NCBI RefSeq assembly: GCF_023091745.1
Contig: NC_068928.1
Location: forward strand, 10,744,001-10,808,000
DNA length: 64,000 nucleotides
Direction: 5' to 3'
Origin: Budorcas taxicolor
Taxonomy: Eukaryota; Chordata; Mammalia; Artiodactyla; Bovidae
In this document: positions 38,697 to 50,322 of the stretch, piece after piece
Layout: each line of letters opens with the position of its first letter
Numbering within the stretch: position 1 is the first letter of the stretch
Translations under genes and position numbers: made by a program
Notes under the pieces: model-generated
What the model was told of the DNA's origin: nothing
Databases searched by the model: none
Seen by the model: only the letters and a program-made list of their open reading frames with translations

Positions 38697-38969
38697 AGTC
38701 TTAGTCCATTTAGGCTGCAGTAAGAATATAGCCTGGATGGCTTATAAACAACAAATTTATTTCTCACAGCTCAAGAGGCTGGGAAGTTCAAGATCAAGGT
38801 GTCAGCAGATTTGATGTCTGATGAGTTCCTGCTTCCTGGATTATAGATAGTATTGTCTTTGGCTGTGTCCTCACATGGTGGAAAGGTGGTGAAGCTTTGG
38901 AAACTCTTTTATAAGGGCACTGATCACCTTCACGAGAGCCCTTTCTTAATGCTCTAATTATCTACTGTC
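38697..38969 (-). repeat. MaLR LTR (MST/MLT1-like), first part
   Basis: The reverse of the MaLR LTR: 'gtcttagtccatttaggctgcag', 'ggcttataaacaacaaatttatttctcacagctcaagaggctgggaagttcaag', 'cctcacatggtggaaaggtgg' and 'ttttataagggcactgatcac'. It is cut by the BovB insertion at 38983 and continues after it. Confidence 0.8.
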
Positions 38970-38982
38970 ACCTCTTTATACT

Positions 38983-39464
38983 TTGCCAACAAAGGTCCGT
39001 GTAGTCAAGGCTATGGTTTTTCCAGTAGTCATGTATGGATGTGAGAGTTGGACTGTGAAGAAAGCTGAGCACCGAAGAATTGATGCTTTTGAACTGTGGT
39101 GTTGGAGAAGACTCTTGAGAGTCCCTTGGACTGCAAGGAGATCCAACCAGTCCATTCTAAAGGAGATCAGTCCTGGGATTTCTTTGGAAGGAATGATGCT
39201 AAAGCTGAAACTCCAGTACTTTGGCCACCTCATGTGAAGAGTTGACTCATTGGAAAAGACTCTGATGCTGGGAGGGATTGGGGGCAGGAGGAGAAGGGGA
39301 TGACAGAGGATGAGATGGCTGGATGGCATCACCGACTTGATGGACGTGAGTTTGAGTGAACTCCGGGAGATGGTGATGGACAGGGAGGCCTGACGTGCTG
39401 CAATTCATGGGGTCGCAGGGAGTTGGACGTGACTGAGCGACTGAAATGAACTGAACTGAACCGA
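38983..39464 (+). mobile_element. BovB LINE, 5'-truncated, inserted in a MaLR LTR
   Basis: Starts inside the C-terminal coding part ('ttgccaacaaaggtccgtgtagtcaaggc') and ends with the BovB 3' end 'ctgaactgaaccga'. The flanking direct repeats ACCTCTTTATACT at 38970-38982 and 39465-39477 are the target-site duplication and prove insertion into the LTR. One minus-strand and one plus-strand frame come from it. Confidence 0.93.
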
Positions 39465-39477
39465 ACCTCTTTATACT

Positions 39478-39560
39478 ATCACATTGTGGATAAGGTTTCA
39501 ACATAGGAATTTTGTGGGGGACACAAGAATTAGGTATGTAGCAAAGCCTGAAGCCAAGCT
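39478..39560 (-). repeat. MaLR LTR, second part after BovB
   Basis: 'atcacattgtggataaggtttcaacataggaattttgtgggggacacaag' completes the LTR begun at 38697. Confidence 0.75.
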
Positions 39561-40255
39561 CTGGGTTATAATGAATTTTTAAGGAAACTTATTCGTGTAG
39601 TATATTATTCCTACTACACCATGGATATTTTTATGTTAAACTTTAACATTTATGGGAATTTAGGAAACAGAAAAAATAGACTCCCATAAGCCAGCTACCA
39701 CAATGAGACATCAATATGTTTTAGTACACTGATAATTTTAGTACATTTGCAAATTTATACATTTATATACCTTAATATAATGTTTAAATATTCATTTTAA
39801 CATATTTATAATTTATTGAAGGTATGTCAGTTCATATTGAAAGTTTTGGTATACTTGAAACCGCATTCCACTCAACTGAAAAGTAACATTTGAAGAAGAG
39901 TACTGAGTTAATGACAAGATTTGACAGTGATAGACTTATCTGATAAATTTTCTTTCCACTGTCACCTAGAATGTTGGAAATGGACGTTTTAATTGATAAA
40001 CTCAAAAACATTTGTTGAGTACTTACTGTCAAAAATTATAGTAGATTGTTGGAGATCTAGACATTAAAAAAGACATAATCCCCATCCCACAGTGAAATAT
40101 GTGGTTTGACAGGTCTTCAAGCAAGTAATTATAGTGTATTGGAATAAACACTGTAATTGAAGGTTGTGTGAGGTGCAGTGGATGCAAGAAGTGGGAGCAT
40201 TTAACTTTGCCAGGCAAGAAATGCCTTATTAAATCTGTGATATTTAAGATGAACA
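39561..40255. other. Unassigned AT-rich sequence
   Basis: About 700 bases with no recognised repeat or exon. Confidence 0.5.
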
Positions 40256-40258
40256 TTG

Positions 40259-40378
40259 GACTTTCCTGGCAATCCAGTGGTTAAGACTGTGCACTTCCAT
40301 TGCAGGGGTCATGGGTTCATCCCCTGGTCAGGGAACTAAGATCCCATATGCTGCATTGTGTGGCCAAAGACAAAAAAG
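40259..40378 (+). mobile_element. tRNA-derived SINE
   Basis: 'ggactttcctggcaatccagtggttaagactgtgcacttccattgcaggggtcatgggttcatcccctggtcagggaactaagatccc' is a forward ruminant tRNA SINE head, with the tail 'gtggccaaagacaaaaaag'. Confidence 0.85.
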
Positions 40379-40871
40379 TTGCATATTGAAGATTAAGTTG
40401 AAGTTTACCAGGACGTAAGTAGTAATAGGACATTTCAGATGAAAGCAGTATGTGTAAAGTCATGGTATTGTAATTGCAGGAATTGAGAGACTTAGTTTTT
40501 TTGTTTCTGAAAGAGTAGGGTGCATATGAGGGAAGAGTAAGAGTAAATAGGGGCTAGAAAATGAAAGATTTTGTGGGTCTCATTTAGGAATTTATAGTTT
40601 ATTCACATGGCCAAAGAGAAGCTATTAAGTTTCAAGTAGCAGAGTTATGTGGCCAGATTTGTAGTTTTCCAGAAAGATTCTCATGCTACTAACTTATAGC
40701 AATGCAAGCTCAGCTGGGAGACTGTTACAAGTAGTAGAGTAGGACATGAGAAGGTCTTGAACTTCTCAGTGAAGTGGGATTCTAGAGGAAGAATGAGTAT
40801 GGAGAGATACAGGAGATAGAGTCAATTGGATTAAGGGTGGTAGATAGTTACACTTCTCTTCTCGAGCTAGT
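40379..40871. other. Unassigned sequence
   Basis: About 490 bases. No recognised repeat, RNA or exon. Confidence 0.45.
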
Positions 40872-41171
40872 TTTCCATACCTGCGGCTGCTGCTGCTGCT
40901 GCTGTCGCTTCAGTCGTGTCCCACTCTGTACAACCCCATAGACGTCAGCCCACCAGGCTCCCCTGTCCCTGGGATTCTCCAGGCAAGAACACTGGAGTGG
41001 GTTGCCATTTCCTTCTCCAGTGCATGAAAGTGAAAAATGAAAGTGAAGTCGCTGAGCAGTGTCGACTCTGCGACCGCATGGACTGCAGCCCACCAGGCTC
41101 CTCCATCCATGGGATTTTCCAGGCAAGAGTACTGGAGTGGGGTGCCGTTGCCTTCTCCGGTTTCCATACCT
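40872..41171 (+). mobile_element. Bov-A2 SINE with target-site duplication
   Basis: (CTG)n start, two A units, end 'gtgccgttgccttctccgg'. Direct repeats TTTCCATACCT at 40872-40882 and 41161-41171. A clean, young copy. The frames over it on both strands are repeat-derived. Confidence 0.92.
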
Positions 41172-41184
41172 ACCAGCACCCATA

Positions 41185-41600
41185 TCCTTGGGTAGGCTTT
41201 TTCCAGGCTAACTCATGCAACTTACTCTGGCTACTGAGATACTGGGATGAAAGCAGTTGTAATTTAGCAGAGGCTTGCAAAACATTTGCATGTTGGGACT
41301 TGGCCTCTTATTTCTGGCAACTGTTCTATCACCATGTAATCAAATTAGGGCTAGCCTCCTAGAAGATGAAGGACTACTTGAAGAGAGTCCACAGGTGTCT
41401 CAGCCATCTTGGCCTCCTCAGTTGTGGCCCCAGACACGTGGGAGACCATCCTAGACCATCTAACCCCAACTAAGATGATTCAGACCAGAATAATCAGCCA
41501 ATCAACCCACAAATCACAGGAAATAATAAATATTTTGCTTTAAGCCTCCAGATTCAGAGCAGTTTCTTTGATAATAAAAGTTAACTGATACCCTAAGTGA
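41185..41600 (+). repeat. MaLR (MLT1-like) LTR
   Basis: Blocks 'cttgcaaaacatttgcatgttgggacttgg', 'gggctagcctcctagaagatgaag', 'ggcctcctcagttgtggccccagacacgtgg' and the LTR end 'aataataaatattttgctttaagcctccag...gttaactgatac' match an MLT1-type LTR. Old and diverged. Confidence 0.55.
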
Positions 41601-41879
41601 CCAAGTAGATGTGAAGTGGGAAAGAAGTGTAAGATGAATCCCCAGTTTGTTCCTTGGGTGGATGGCTAAGTCAGTTGAAATGCTATAAATATGAGAACAA
41701 GTATAAATATTAGAATGAGTCATAGATCATAGGAAATGCATTTTTTTATAAAAGGCCCAAGTTTGGGGGGATAATATCTTCAGCTTTGGAAGTACTCAGT
41801 CTTAAGATTCCAGGGGACATACAGGTGAAGATATCCAGTTGGCAGTTGAATATAAAGATCTGGAGATAGAAAATTTGGA

Positions 41880-42355
41880 GTAAAAGCTGTAGCTGTAAAT
41901 AACATTACTCATTCTCATTTATTAGTTTTTGGAACTCTTTTCCTTGGTATTTTAGACAGTATTGTCTACAAATAGAGACAACCTCTTCCTTTTCAGTCTG
42001 TGTGTCTTTATCATTTTTGCTCTAACTTTCATCACATGTTGAATAGGAAGGGTTCATGAATATTCATTGCAGTATTCATTGGAAGGACTGATGCTGAAGC
42101 TGAAACTCTGGTACTCTGGCCACCTGATGCAAAGAACTGATTCATTGGAAAAGACCCTGATACTGGGAAAGATTGAAGGCAGGAGGAGAAGGGGATGACA
42201 GAGGATGAGATGGTTGGATGGCATCATTGACTCTATGGACATGAGTTTGAATAAACTCTTGGAGTTGGCGATGGACAGGGAGGACTGTCGTTGCCTTGTT
42301 CTTGATTTTAGGGGGAAGGCATTCAATCTTTCACTATTAGGTTAGCTGTCAATTC
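41880..42355. repeat. Old L1 fragment (reverse) holding a BovB piece
   Basis: About 41900-42060 and 42290-42350 read as reversed L1 ORF2-type sequence ('ttggaactcttttccttggtattttagacagt', 'ttgccttgttcttgattttaggggg'). Between them, about 42070-42287, is a forward BovB 3' piece ('tattcattggaaggactgatgctgaagctg' to 'gatggacagggagga'). It lacks the extreme BovB end, and I see no duplication. Confidence 0.6.
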
Positions 42356-42957
42356 AGTTTAGTCACTCAGTCGTGTCCGACTCTTTGTGACCGCATGAAT
42401 TGCAGCACTCCAGGCCTCCCTGTCCATCACCAACTCCCACAGTTCACTCAAACTTGCATCCATTGAGTCAGTGATGCCATCCAGACATCTCATCCTCTGT
42501 CATCCCCTTCTCCTCCTGCCTCCAATCCCCCCCAGCATCAGAGTCTTTTCCAATGAGTCAACTTTTCGCATGAGGTGGCCAAAGTACTGGAGTTTCAGCT
42601 TTAGCATCATTCCTTCCAAAGAAATCCCAGGACTGATCTCCTTTAGAATGGACTGGTTGGATCTCCTTTCAGTCCAAGGGACTCTCAAGAGTCTTCTGCA
42701 ACACCACACTTCAAAAGCATCAATTCTTCGGCGCTCAGCTTTCTTCACAGTCCAAGTCTCACATCCATACATGACTACTGGAAAAACCATAGCCTTGACT
42801 ACACGGACCTTTGTTGGCAAAGTAATGTCTCTGCTTTTGAATATGCTATCTAGGTTGGTCATAACTTTCCTTCCAAAGAGTAAGCATCTTTTAATTTCAT
42901 GGCTGCAATCACCATCTTTGATTTTGGAGCCCCCCCAAAAAATAAAGTCTGACACTT
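42351..42957 (-). mobile_element. BovB LINE 3' fragment, reverse orientation
   Basis: The BovB 3' end at 42351 ('aattcagtttagtcactcagtcgtgtccgactc') continues to the block 'ttttggagccccccc' near 42930. A minus-strand frame of 151 codons (42500-42955) retains the BovB C-terminal block YGCETW and the C-terminal cysteine-free tail. Truncated and not autonomous. Confidence 0.9.
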
Positions 42958-44106
42958 AGAAGGATGTAAAAAGCCAGAAAGCACAAATTACACTGAGAAA
43001 CCTTAGCCAGAATTGCCTAGGGTGATAGTTAGATAGGTTAACCAAGGTAAAGATTCACCAAGAGGCCAAGGTCTTCTGCCCAGATCCCCAAAGCTATATG
43101 TACTTGTGTGGGTAAAGTGGTCAGGTCTAGAGAGATTTCTGAGACTTCCTTAAAACAGAGCCCCATGCACTGTGGTATGGAAACCCATTTATAAAATGCT
43201 AATTTGGACTTTAATCAAATTGAGAAATTATGGAAATAGAAGAGTTGATAAGATTACAAAATTAGAAGGTTTTGTGTAAAGAAATTGTGTCTCCTTTATC
43301 TGAATGTTTTATGGGAAAGAATATTATGTCTGACTGGGGAATGTCTCCCCTTGCTGTTGTTTTAAAACCAAAATCTGTTGATGAAGTCATGATACAGGCT
43401 ACAGCTAGGAATGTCAGCATTGGTGGGGTTAAGGGGAAAGTTTGAAGAATAGTATGTTTGAATAGGCTTTATATGAAGTGGTTGGGTTTTTTACCTTGCT
43501 TATATTATGGTGATTAACATTTATTTGGGGAACATTTCACCTACTAAGTATTTTAAAACTGGAACAAATGTAAATCTGCCTTTGAAGCAATATTATTTGG
43601 TTAAATGGAAACCAATTAGATCGCCTGAGTTCAAACTACATAGAGTACTAACTGGAGTGCTGACGTGGACAAATTCTCTGTTCAATAGCTGTGTATGGAG
43701 CATAGACTGGGCTTATTGCAAAAGCCTGTGTGCACTTCCCAGCATTGAGTACTAGGACTTTAGTTTAGAGAATTGCTATCTGAGGGGCAATTACTGGCTT
43801 GCTATCAGACATTAATCAAAACAGCCCATATGCCTGAAGGATAGAAAATAATCTTGAAACCTGAACTAACTATGATGTTTTTGGATGGCATCAGAAAAGC
43901 ACTCTGTCAGGGAAGGCAATACCCAGAAGAGTTCCATAATAACATGGAAATGGTTTATACAGCATCATGCTACCTGTGGAATGCAAGGATCATGTACTCA
44001 AGAGCAGGGAACCTCTTTTCCCCTAGGACTGATTTTGAAACTATATGAAGAGCTGCCAGATTGTGGTATCACTTGAACAGTACCCTAATAAACAGCTCTC
44101 AACTGA
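42958..44106. other. Unassigned sequence
   Basis: 1.1 kb. Two short open frames (43507-43755, 43854-44048) show no family I recognise. It may belong to the same degraded retroviral element as 44465-44745, but nothing seen proves that. Confidence 0.4.
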
Positions 44107-44328
44107 TTATCACATGTGAAACAGATCGCCAGTCCAGGCTCGATGCATGAGACAGGGTGCTCAGGGCTGGTGCACTGGGATGACCCTGGATGGGGAGGGA
44201 GGTGGGAGGGAGTTCAGGATGGGGAACACATGTATACCGTTGGCTGATTCATGTCAATGTATGGCAAAGACCACTACAATATTGTAAAGTAATTAACCTC
44301 CAATTAAAATAAATAAATTAATAAAAAA
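44107..44328 (+). mobile_element. Ruminant L1 3' end, strongly 5'-truncated
   Basis: 'gcatgagacagggtgctcagggctggtgcactgggatgac', 'ggtgggagggagttcaggatggggaacacatgtatacc', 'ggctgattcatgtcaatgtatggcaaagacc', and the end 'attgtaaagtaattaacctccaattaaaataaata' plus an A-rich tail. This is the 3' UTR of the bovine-type L1. Confidence 0.85.
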
Positions 44329-44464
44329 GACATATTACTAATTACAATTTGTAGGACTTATTTATATCAAGATTCAAACTGAGAAAAATGAGATAAAAAT
44401 TTTGTGACATTTAAAACAACATTAAAACAAATTTGAACACTGGCTGGGGAAAAAAAAAAAAGCT

Positions 44465-44745
44465 GCTTGGTTTATAGATGGCAGTTGTAATATAAACAGA
44501 TAACCACCCTGATCAAAGGCCACTACTCTGATCAAAGAGAGTAAAAACAAAGCAGCAAGATGGGCTGAATTGCATGCTGTTTCTCTAGCAGTGGTAGGAA
44601 TTGAAAAATGATAAAAGCCTCTATGTTTTAGTCTTTACCAACTTATGAATGGTGGCCAATGAAGGGCAATGTTAACCTGATCTATTAAAGGGATGCCTGT
44701 ATGGGGCACCTCTGTGGGAATCACTATAGATATTTGAGGGGTACA
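44465..44745 (+). pseudogene. Degraded endogenous retroviral pol fragment (RNase H region)
   Basis: Conceptual translation in shifting frames shows RNase H landmarks in order: an 'IDGS'-type active-site start near 44475, an 'ARWAEL' helix near 44555, 'VANEG' near 44655 and 'PLWES' near 44710. Stops and frameshifts interrupt it. I see no neighbouring RT, protease, env or LTR belonging to it. It is an old, inactive copy. Confidence 0.6.
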
Positions 44746-44748
44746 TTG

Positions 44749-44808
44749 AACCCAGGTCTCGCACATTGCAGTTAGATTCTTTACCATCTGAGCCACCAGG
44801 GAAGCCAG
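44749..44808 (-). mobile_element. Bov-tA SINE head, reverse orientation
   Basis: 'gaacccaggtctcgcacattgcagttagattctttaccatctgagccaccagggaagcc' is the reversed tRNA part of a Bov-tA SINE. Only about 60 bases remain. Confidence 0.8.
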
Positions 44809-46145
44809 TAGGATATGTCAATACCTAGCAGAAGAACCCCCTTCCTGGACATTTTGAAATTTTTGTGTGTGTGTGATACTCCAGGTCCTATGAAAATCAT
44901 CTGAAGCATGTTGACTTCTCTTGTTTTTTTCAGCACCCAGTCATCCATTGGATTGAGACTGTAAGGTCTGTTTTGTCCTTTCCTCCCCCCACCCCTCCAC
45001 CGTGGGTTGCGGTGTCAGGACAGTTCTGTCCTTCCTCTATGCTACTCAGGGATTTATTTCAGACTTGTGCTTTGCATCAGATGGTTCAGTTCTCAGGGAC
45101 TTTGCTACTTGTGCTACTCTGGAGTGTACCTTGAAAATGAGTCCTAGACATATGCTGGTTCATACACAGAAATAGAACCCTTTTTCATGTTCTCTTCTCT
45201 CTTGGATACTCCTCAACTTCCTGCCCTGTTCTGTAGCTAGAATGATGGGGTTTCTTAAGGAATTGAAGTTGCCTGTGCCACAGCAAGAGGAAACCAGAGA
45301 GGAAAAAATGGGGATTTCTCTCCCACAATTCTTTGAATCCCAGGGACCTGTTTTCTTAGTCCTCTGTCTACAAAGACAGGATTTTTCTAGGAGTTTTACT
45401 TGCCCGTGCTGCCACTGTGACAGCTTCACTTGGGCACTCATCCTCAAGTAAAACAAACACACACATATGCATACACACACAAAGGAGAAACTCCTGTATG
45501 GGCCCCTTCTCCAGTTTGGACTCTTTTCCTGAATATTGCTTGTGTTGATTTTCTTGTTCAGGTAGTTGCTTTTTGTATTTTATCCAGAGTATTTAGTTAT
45601 AATTAGCAGTTAGGACAAGCTTTATTGGACTATGCCTTCTTGGCTGGCACTGGAATCTCTAAATATGTATTTCTTAAAATAGGCATTTAATGTCTGTCTC
45701 TTCTATTACATGCAGTGTCAGCAGGGACTATTTTGGCTTTGTGCATTACTGTATCCCCATGCCTAATATAGTTCTTGGCATATGCTAAATAGCCAATAGA
45801 TATTTATTTAATAAGTGAGTAAATGGACCATTTTCAGACCAAATCTTATTTGATGTTTTTTGCAGCATTCTACACTAAGGATTGTTCTCACTGTGATTCT
45901 TTCTTGCCTAGGCTCCCATATTACTGTATTCTACTGGTTTCTCCCCTTCTCTAGTAATTTTTTATAGGCAAGTTGCTACGTCTTTATGATTCTTACAGGT
46001 TCAGAAAATGCTTGTAAAAGGGGGACACCTACACAGTCAGCCCACAGAGGCATAGGTACAACCTTAGTAATAAATGCTCAATCATCATTTCACCATCCTA
46101 GAACAGAGTAGGTATCTGTTAATTATGTGGTGCCATACCTTTGCT
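44809..46145. other. Unassigned sequence
   Basis: 1.3 kb. Short (TG)n at 44863-44874 and (CA)n-like sequence at 45454-45480. The overlapping frames at 45160-45480 have no support. 'catatgctaaatagccaatagatatttatttaataagtgagtaaatg' at about 45780 resembles an L2/MIR tail. Confidence 0.4.
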
Positions 46146-46149
46146 CAAC

Positions 46150-49100
46150 AGATTCTCCAACTTGGGGATCTGGCAAAGGGACTGAGAACTCCCAGGGAAT
46201 TTGACTTCGAGGGCAGTGGGATTCATTACAGCACTTGCACAGGACTGGGGAAACAGACTCTTGGAAGGCACAAACAAAACTTTGTATGCACAGGACCCAG
46301 GAGAAAGGAGCAGTGATCCCACGAGAGACTGAGCCAGACTTGCCTGAGTGTTCAGGAGTCTCAGGTGGAGGCGTGGGTCAATAGTGGCCTGCTGAGGGGT
46401 TAGAGATGCTGAATACAACAGTCCTGGGAGCCACAGGGTGTGCTGGCATAAGTCTTTCTGAAGGAGGTCACTATTACCACCATTACCCCTACCACAGTTT
46501 GGCCTGAGGCCAAACTATAGAGAGGGAACACAGCCCCACCCATCAAGAGAAAATTGGATTAAAGATTTACTGAGCTTGGCCCTGTCCATCAGAGCAAGAC
46601 AGATTCCCTCCCGTCAGGAAGCTTCCACAAGCCTCTTATCATTATCCATCAGAGGGGAGACAGAATGAAAACTACAATCACAGAAAACTATCAAATTGGT
46701 CACATGGATCACAGCCTTGCCTAACTCAGTGAAACTATGAGCCAGGCCACGTAGGGCCACCCAGGATGGACTATGGTGCAGAGTTCTGACAAAACATGGT
46801 CCACTGGAGAAGGGAATGAAAAACAACTTCAGAATTCTTCCAGTCCTGTGGCCACTGCTGAGTTTTTCAAATTTGCTGGCATATTAACAGCATCATCTTT
46901 AGGATTTAAAATAGCTCAGCTGGAATTCCATCACCTCCACTAGCTTTGTTCATGGTGATGCATCCTAAGGCCCACTTGACTTCGCATTCCAGAAAGTGTT
47001 ATCAATATGCTTGCCTTGAGAACCCCATGAACAGTATGAAAAGGCAAAAATAATGACACTGAAGATAAAGTCCCCAGGTCAGTAGGTGCCCAATATGCTA
47101 CTGGAGAAATAACTCCAGAAACCATGAAGAGGCAGAGCCAAAGCAAAAACAGCACCTGGTTGTGGATGTGACTGGTGATGGAAATAAAGTCTGATGCTGT
47201 AAAGAACAATATTGCATAGGAACTTGGAATTTTAGGTCCATGACGCAAGGTAAATTGTAAGTGGTCAAGCAGGAGATGGTAAGAGTGAACATTGACATTT
47301 TAGGAACTAAAATAGACCAGAATGGGTGAATTTAATTCAGATGACCATTATGACTGTGGGCAAGAATTCTTTAGAAGAAATGGAGTAGCCCTCATAGTCA
47401 ACAAAACAGTCTGAAATGCAGTACTTGGGTGCATGTAAAAAATAATATAATGATCTCTGTTCGTTTCCAAGGCAAACAATTCAGTATCACAGTAATCTAA
47501 GTCTATGCCCCAACCACTAATGCTGAAGAAGCTGAAGTTGAGTGGTTCTATAGAGACCTACAAAACCTTCTAGAACTAACACCAAAAAAAGATGTCCTTT
47601 TCATCTATAAGGAACTAGAATACAAAAGTAGAAAGTCAAGAGATACCTGGAATAACAGGCAAATTTGGCCTTGGAGTACAAAATGAAGCAGGGCAAAGGT
47701 TAACAGAGTTTTGCCAAGAAAATGCACCAGTCATAGCAAACACCCTCTTCCAACAACACAAGATGACTCTACACATGGACATCACCAGATGGTAAATACT
47801 GAAATTAGATTGATTATATTCTTTGCAGGCAAAGATGGAGACACTCTATACAGTCAGCAAAAACAAGACCAGGATCTAACTGTGGCTCAGATCATGAACT
47901 CCTTATTGTAAAATTGAGACTTAAATTGAAGAAAGTAGGGAAAGGCACTAGGCCATTCAGGTATGACCTAAATCAAATCCCTCATGATTATGCAGTGGAA
48001 GTGAGAAATAGATTCAAAGGATTAGATCTGATAGAGTGCCAGAAGAACTGTGGATGGAGGTTCATAACATTGTACAGGAGGTGGTAATCAAAATCATCCC
48101 CAAGAAAAAGAAATGCAAAAAGGCAAAATGTTTGAGGAGGCCTTACAAATAGCTGAGCAAAGAAGAGAAGGAAAGGCAAAGAAAAGGAAAGATATATCCA
48201 GCTCAATGCAGAGTTCCAAAGAATAGCAAGGAGAGAGAAGAAAGCCTTCCTCAGTGATCAGTGCAAAGAAATAGAGGAAAACGATAGAATGGGAAAGACT
48301 AGAGATCTCATCAAGCAAATTAGAGATACCAAGGGAACATTTCATGCAAAGATGGGCACAATAAAGGACAGAAATACTATGGACCTAACAGAAGCAGAAA
48401 ATATTAGGAAGAGATGGCAAGAATACACAGAAGAGCTATACAAAACAGATTTTAATGACCCATATAACCACCAATGTGTGATCACTCACCTAGAGCCAGA
48501 CATCTTGGAGTGTGAAGTCAAGTGGGCCTTAGGAAGCATCACTATGAACAAAGCTAGTGGAGGTGATGGAATTCCAGCTGAGCTATTTCAAATCTTAAAA
48601 TATGATGCTGTTAAAATGCTGCACTCAATATGCCAGAAATTTGGAAAACTCAGCTGTGGCAACAGGACTGGAAAAGGTCAGTTTCCATCCCAATCCCAAA
48701 GAAAGGCAATGCCAAAGAATGTTCAAACTACCACAGAATTGCACTCATCTCACACGCTAGCAAAATAATGCTCAATATTCTCTAAGCTGGGCTTCAGCAT
48801 TATGTGAATTGTGAACTTCCAGATGTTCAAGCTGGATTTAGAAAAGGCAGAGGAACCAGAGCAAATTGCCAACATCCATTGGATCATATAAAAAGCAGGA
48901 GAATTCCAGAAAAACATCTGCTTCAGGTTTATTGACTACGCAAAACTTAGACTGTGTGGATCACAAAAAACTGGAAAATTCTTCAAGCAATGGGAATACC
49001 AGACCACCTTACCTGCCTCTGAGAAATCTGTATGCAGGTCCAGAAGCAATAATGAGAACTGGACATGGGGCAACAGACTGGTTCCAAATTGGGAAAAGAG

Positions 49101-50005
49101 TATGTCAAGGCTGTATATTGTCACCCTGCTTATTTAACTTATATGCAGAGTACATCATGTGAGATGCCGGGCTGGGTGAAGCACAAGCTGCCATCAAGAT
49201 TTCCAGGAGAAATATCAATAACCTCAAATATGCTGATGACAAAACCACCTTTATGGCAGAAAGCAGAGAGGAACTAAAGAGCCTCTTGATGAAACTGGAA
49301 GAGCAGAGTGAAAAATGTTGACTTAAAACTCAACATTCAAAAACTGAAGATCATGCCATCCAGTCCCATCACTTCATGGCAAATAGATGAGGAAAATATG
49401 GAAACAGTGAGAGACTTTATTTTCTTGGCTCCAAAATTACTGCAGATGGTGACTGCAGCCATGAGATTAAAAGACGTTTGCTCCTTGAAAAGCTATGACT
49501 GACCTAGACAGTGTATTAAAAAGCAGAGGCATTACTTTGCCGACAAAGGTCTGTCTAATTAAAGCTGTGGTTTTTCCACTAGTCTTGTTGGATGTGAGAG
49601 CTGGACCATGAAGAAAGCTGAGCACCAAAGAACTGACGCTTTTGAACTGTGGTGTTGGAGAAGACTCTTGAGAGTCCGTTGGACTGCAAGGAGATCCAGC
49701 CAGTCAATCCTAAAGGAAATCAGTTCAGGATATTCATTGGAAGGACTGATGCTGAAGCTGAAATTCCAGTCCTTTGGCCACCTGATGTGAAAAACTGACT
49801 CATTGGAAAAGACCCTGATGCTGGGAAAGATTGAAGGCAGAAAGAGAAGGGGACGATAGAGGATGAGATGGTTGGATGGCGTCACTGACTCAATGAACAT
49901 GAGTTTGAGCAAGCTCTGGGAGTTGGTGATGGACAGGGAAGCCTGGTGTGCTGCAGCCCATGGTGTCGCAGTCAGACATGATCGAGTGACTGAACTGAAC
50001 TGATA
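46150..50005 (+). mobile_element. Long, nearly complete but dead BovB LINE
   Basis: 5' region blocks ('ggaacacagccccacccatcaagagaaaattggattaaagatttactgag', 'tccactggagaagggaatg') are followed by the endonuclease region (about 47240-47900), the reverse transcriptase (about 48290-49260) and the C-terminal region (49400-49800). It ends in 'gagtgactgaactgaactga' at about 50005. Many frameshifts, deletions and stops. The RT YADD box reads 'YADD'-like near 49225 but the frame is broken around it. A reversed BovB segment is inserted at 46837-46993. The left edge is approximate. Confidence 0.85.
46837..46993 (-). mobile_element. Reversed BovB RT segment inside the long BovB
   Basis: Between 'acttcagaattctt' and 'gcttgccttgagaacccc', which are normally adjacent in BovB, there are about 157 bases of BovB RT sequence on the opposite strand (the PDILECE-to-QDWK region with deletions). 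It corresponds to 48500-48680 of the same element in reverse. Confidence 0.85.
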
Positions 50006-50097
50006 CCTTTGCTGTCCTCTTGTCACCTGTTTTTAGGTCCTCTACGACTCTTTCCCCCTACTTGTCTAGCTTATTCTTGCTTTCCTATACACATTCT

Positions 50098-50322
50098 TCA
50101 TGCATGCTCAGACACTTCAATCGTGTCTGACTCTGCGACACCATAGACTGTAGCCTCTCAGGCTTTTCTATCCATGGGATTCTTCAGACAAGAAAACTGG
50201 CGTGGGTTGCTGTACCCTCCTCCAGGGCATCTTCCTGACGCAGAAATCAAACCTGCATCTCCTGGATCTAATGCATCATTGAAAGTGAATTCTTTACCCA
50301 CTAAGCCACCAGGGAATCCCTA
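50098..50322 (-). mobile_element. Bov-tA SINE, reverse orientation
   Basis: The reversed Bov-A unit ('cagacacttcaatcgtgtctgactctgcgac', 'ccatgggattcttcagacaagaaaactgg') precedes the reversed tRNA head ending 'ttctttacccactaagccaccagggaatccct'. Confidence 0.88.

Noticed and set aside
40259..40378. tRNA-like sequence with A/B-box resemblance
   Set aside because: This and the other tRNA-like heads are SINEs: they have SINE bodies and A-rich tails and do not form complete functional tRNAs.
45160..45480. 106-codon frame overlapping a plus-strand frame
   Set aside because: Starts in a (CA)n stretch, has no family resemblance and no promoter or splice context.
48289..49162. Open frames with RT similarity as an active element
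   Set aside because: Frameshifts and stops separate the endonuclease, RT and C-terminal parts; the element cannot encode a whole protein.
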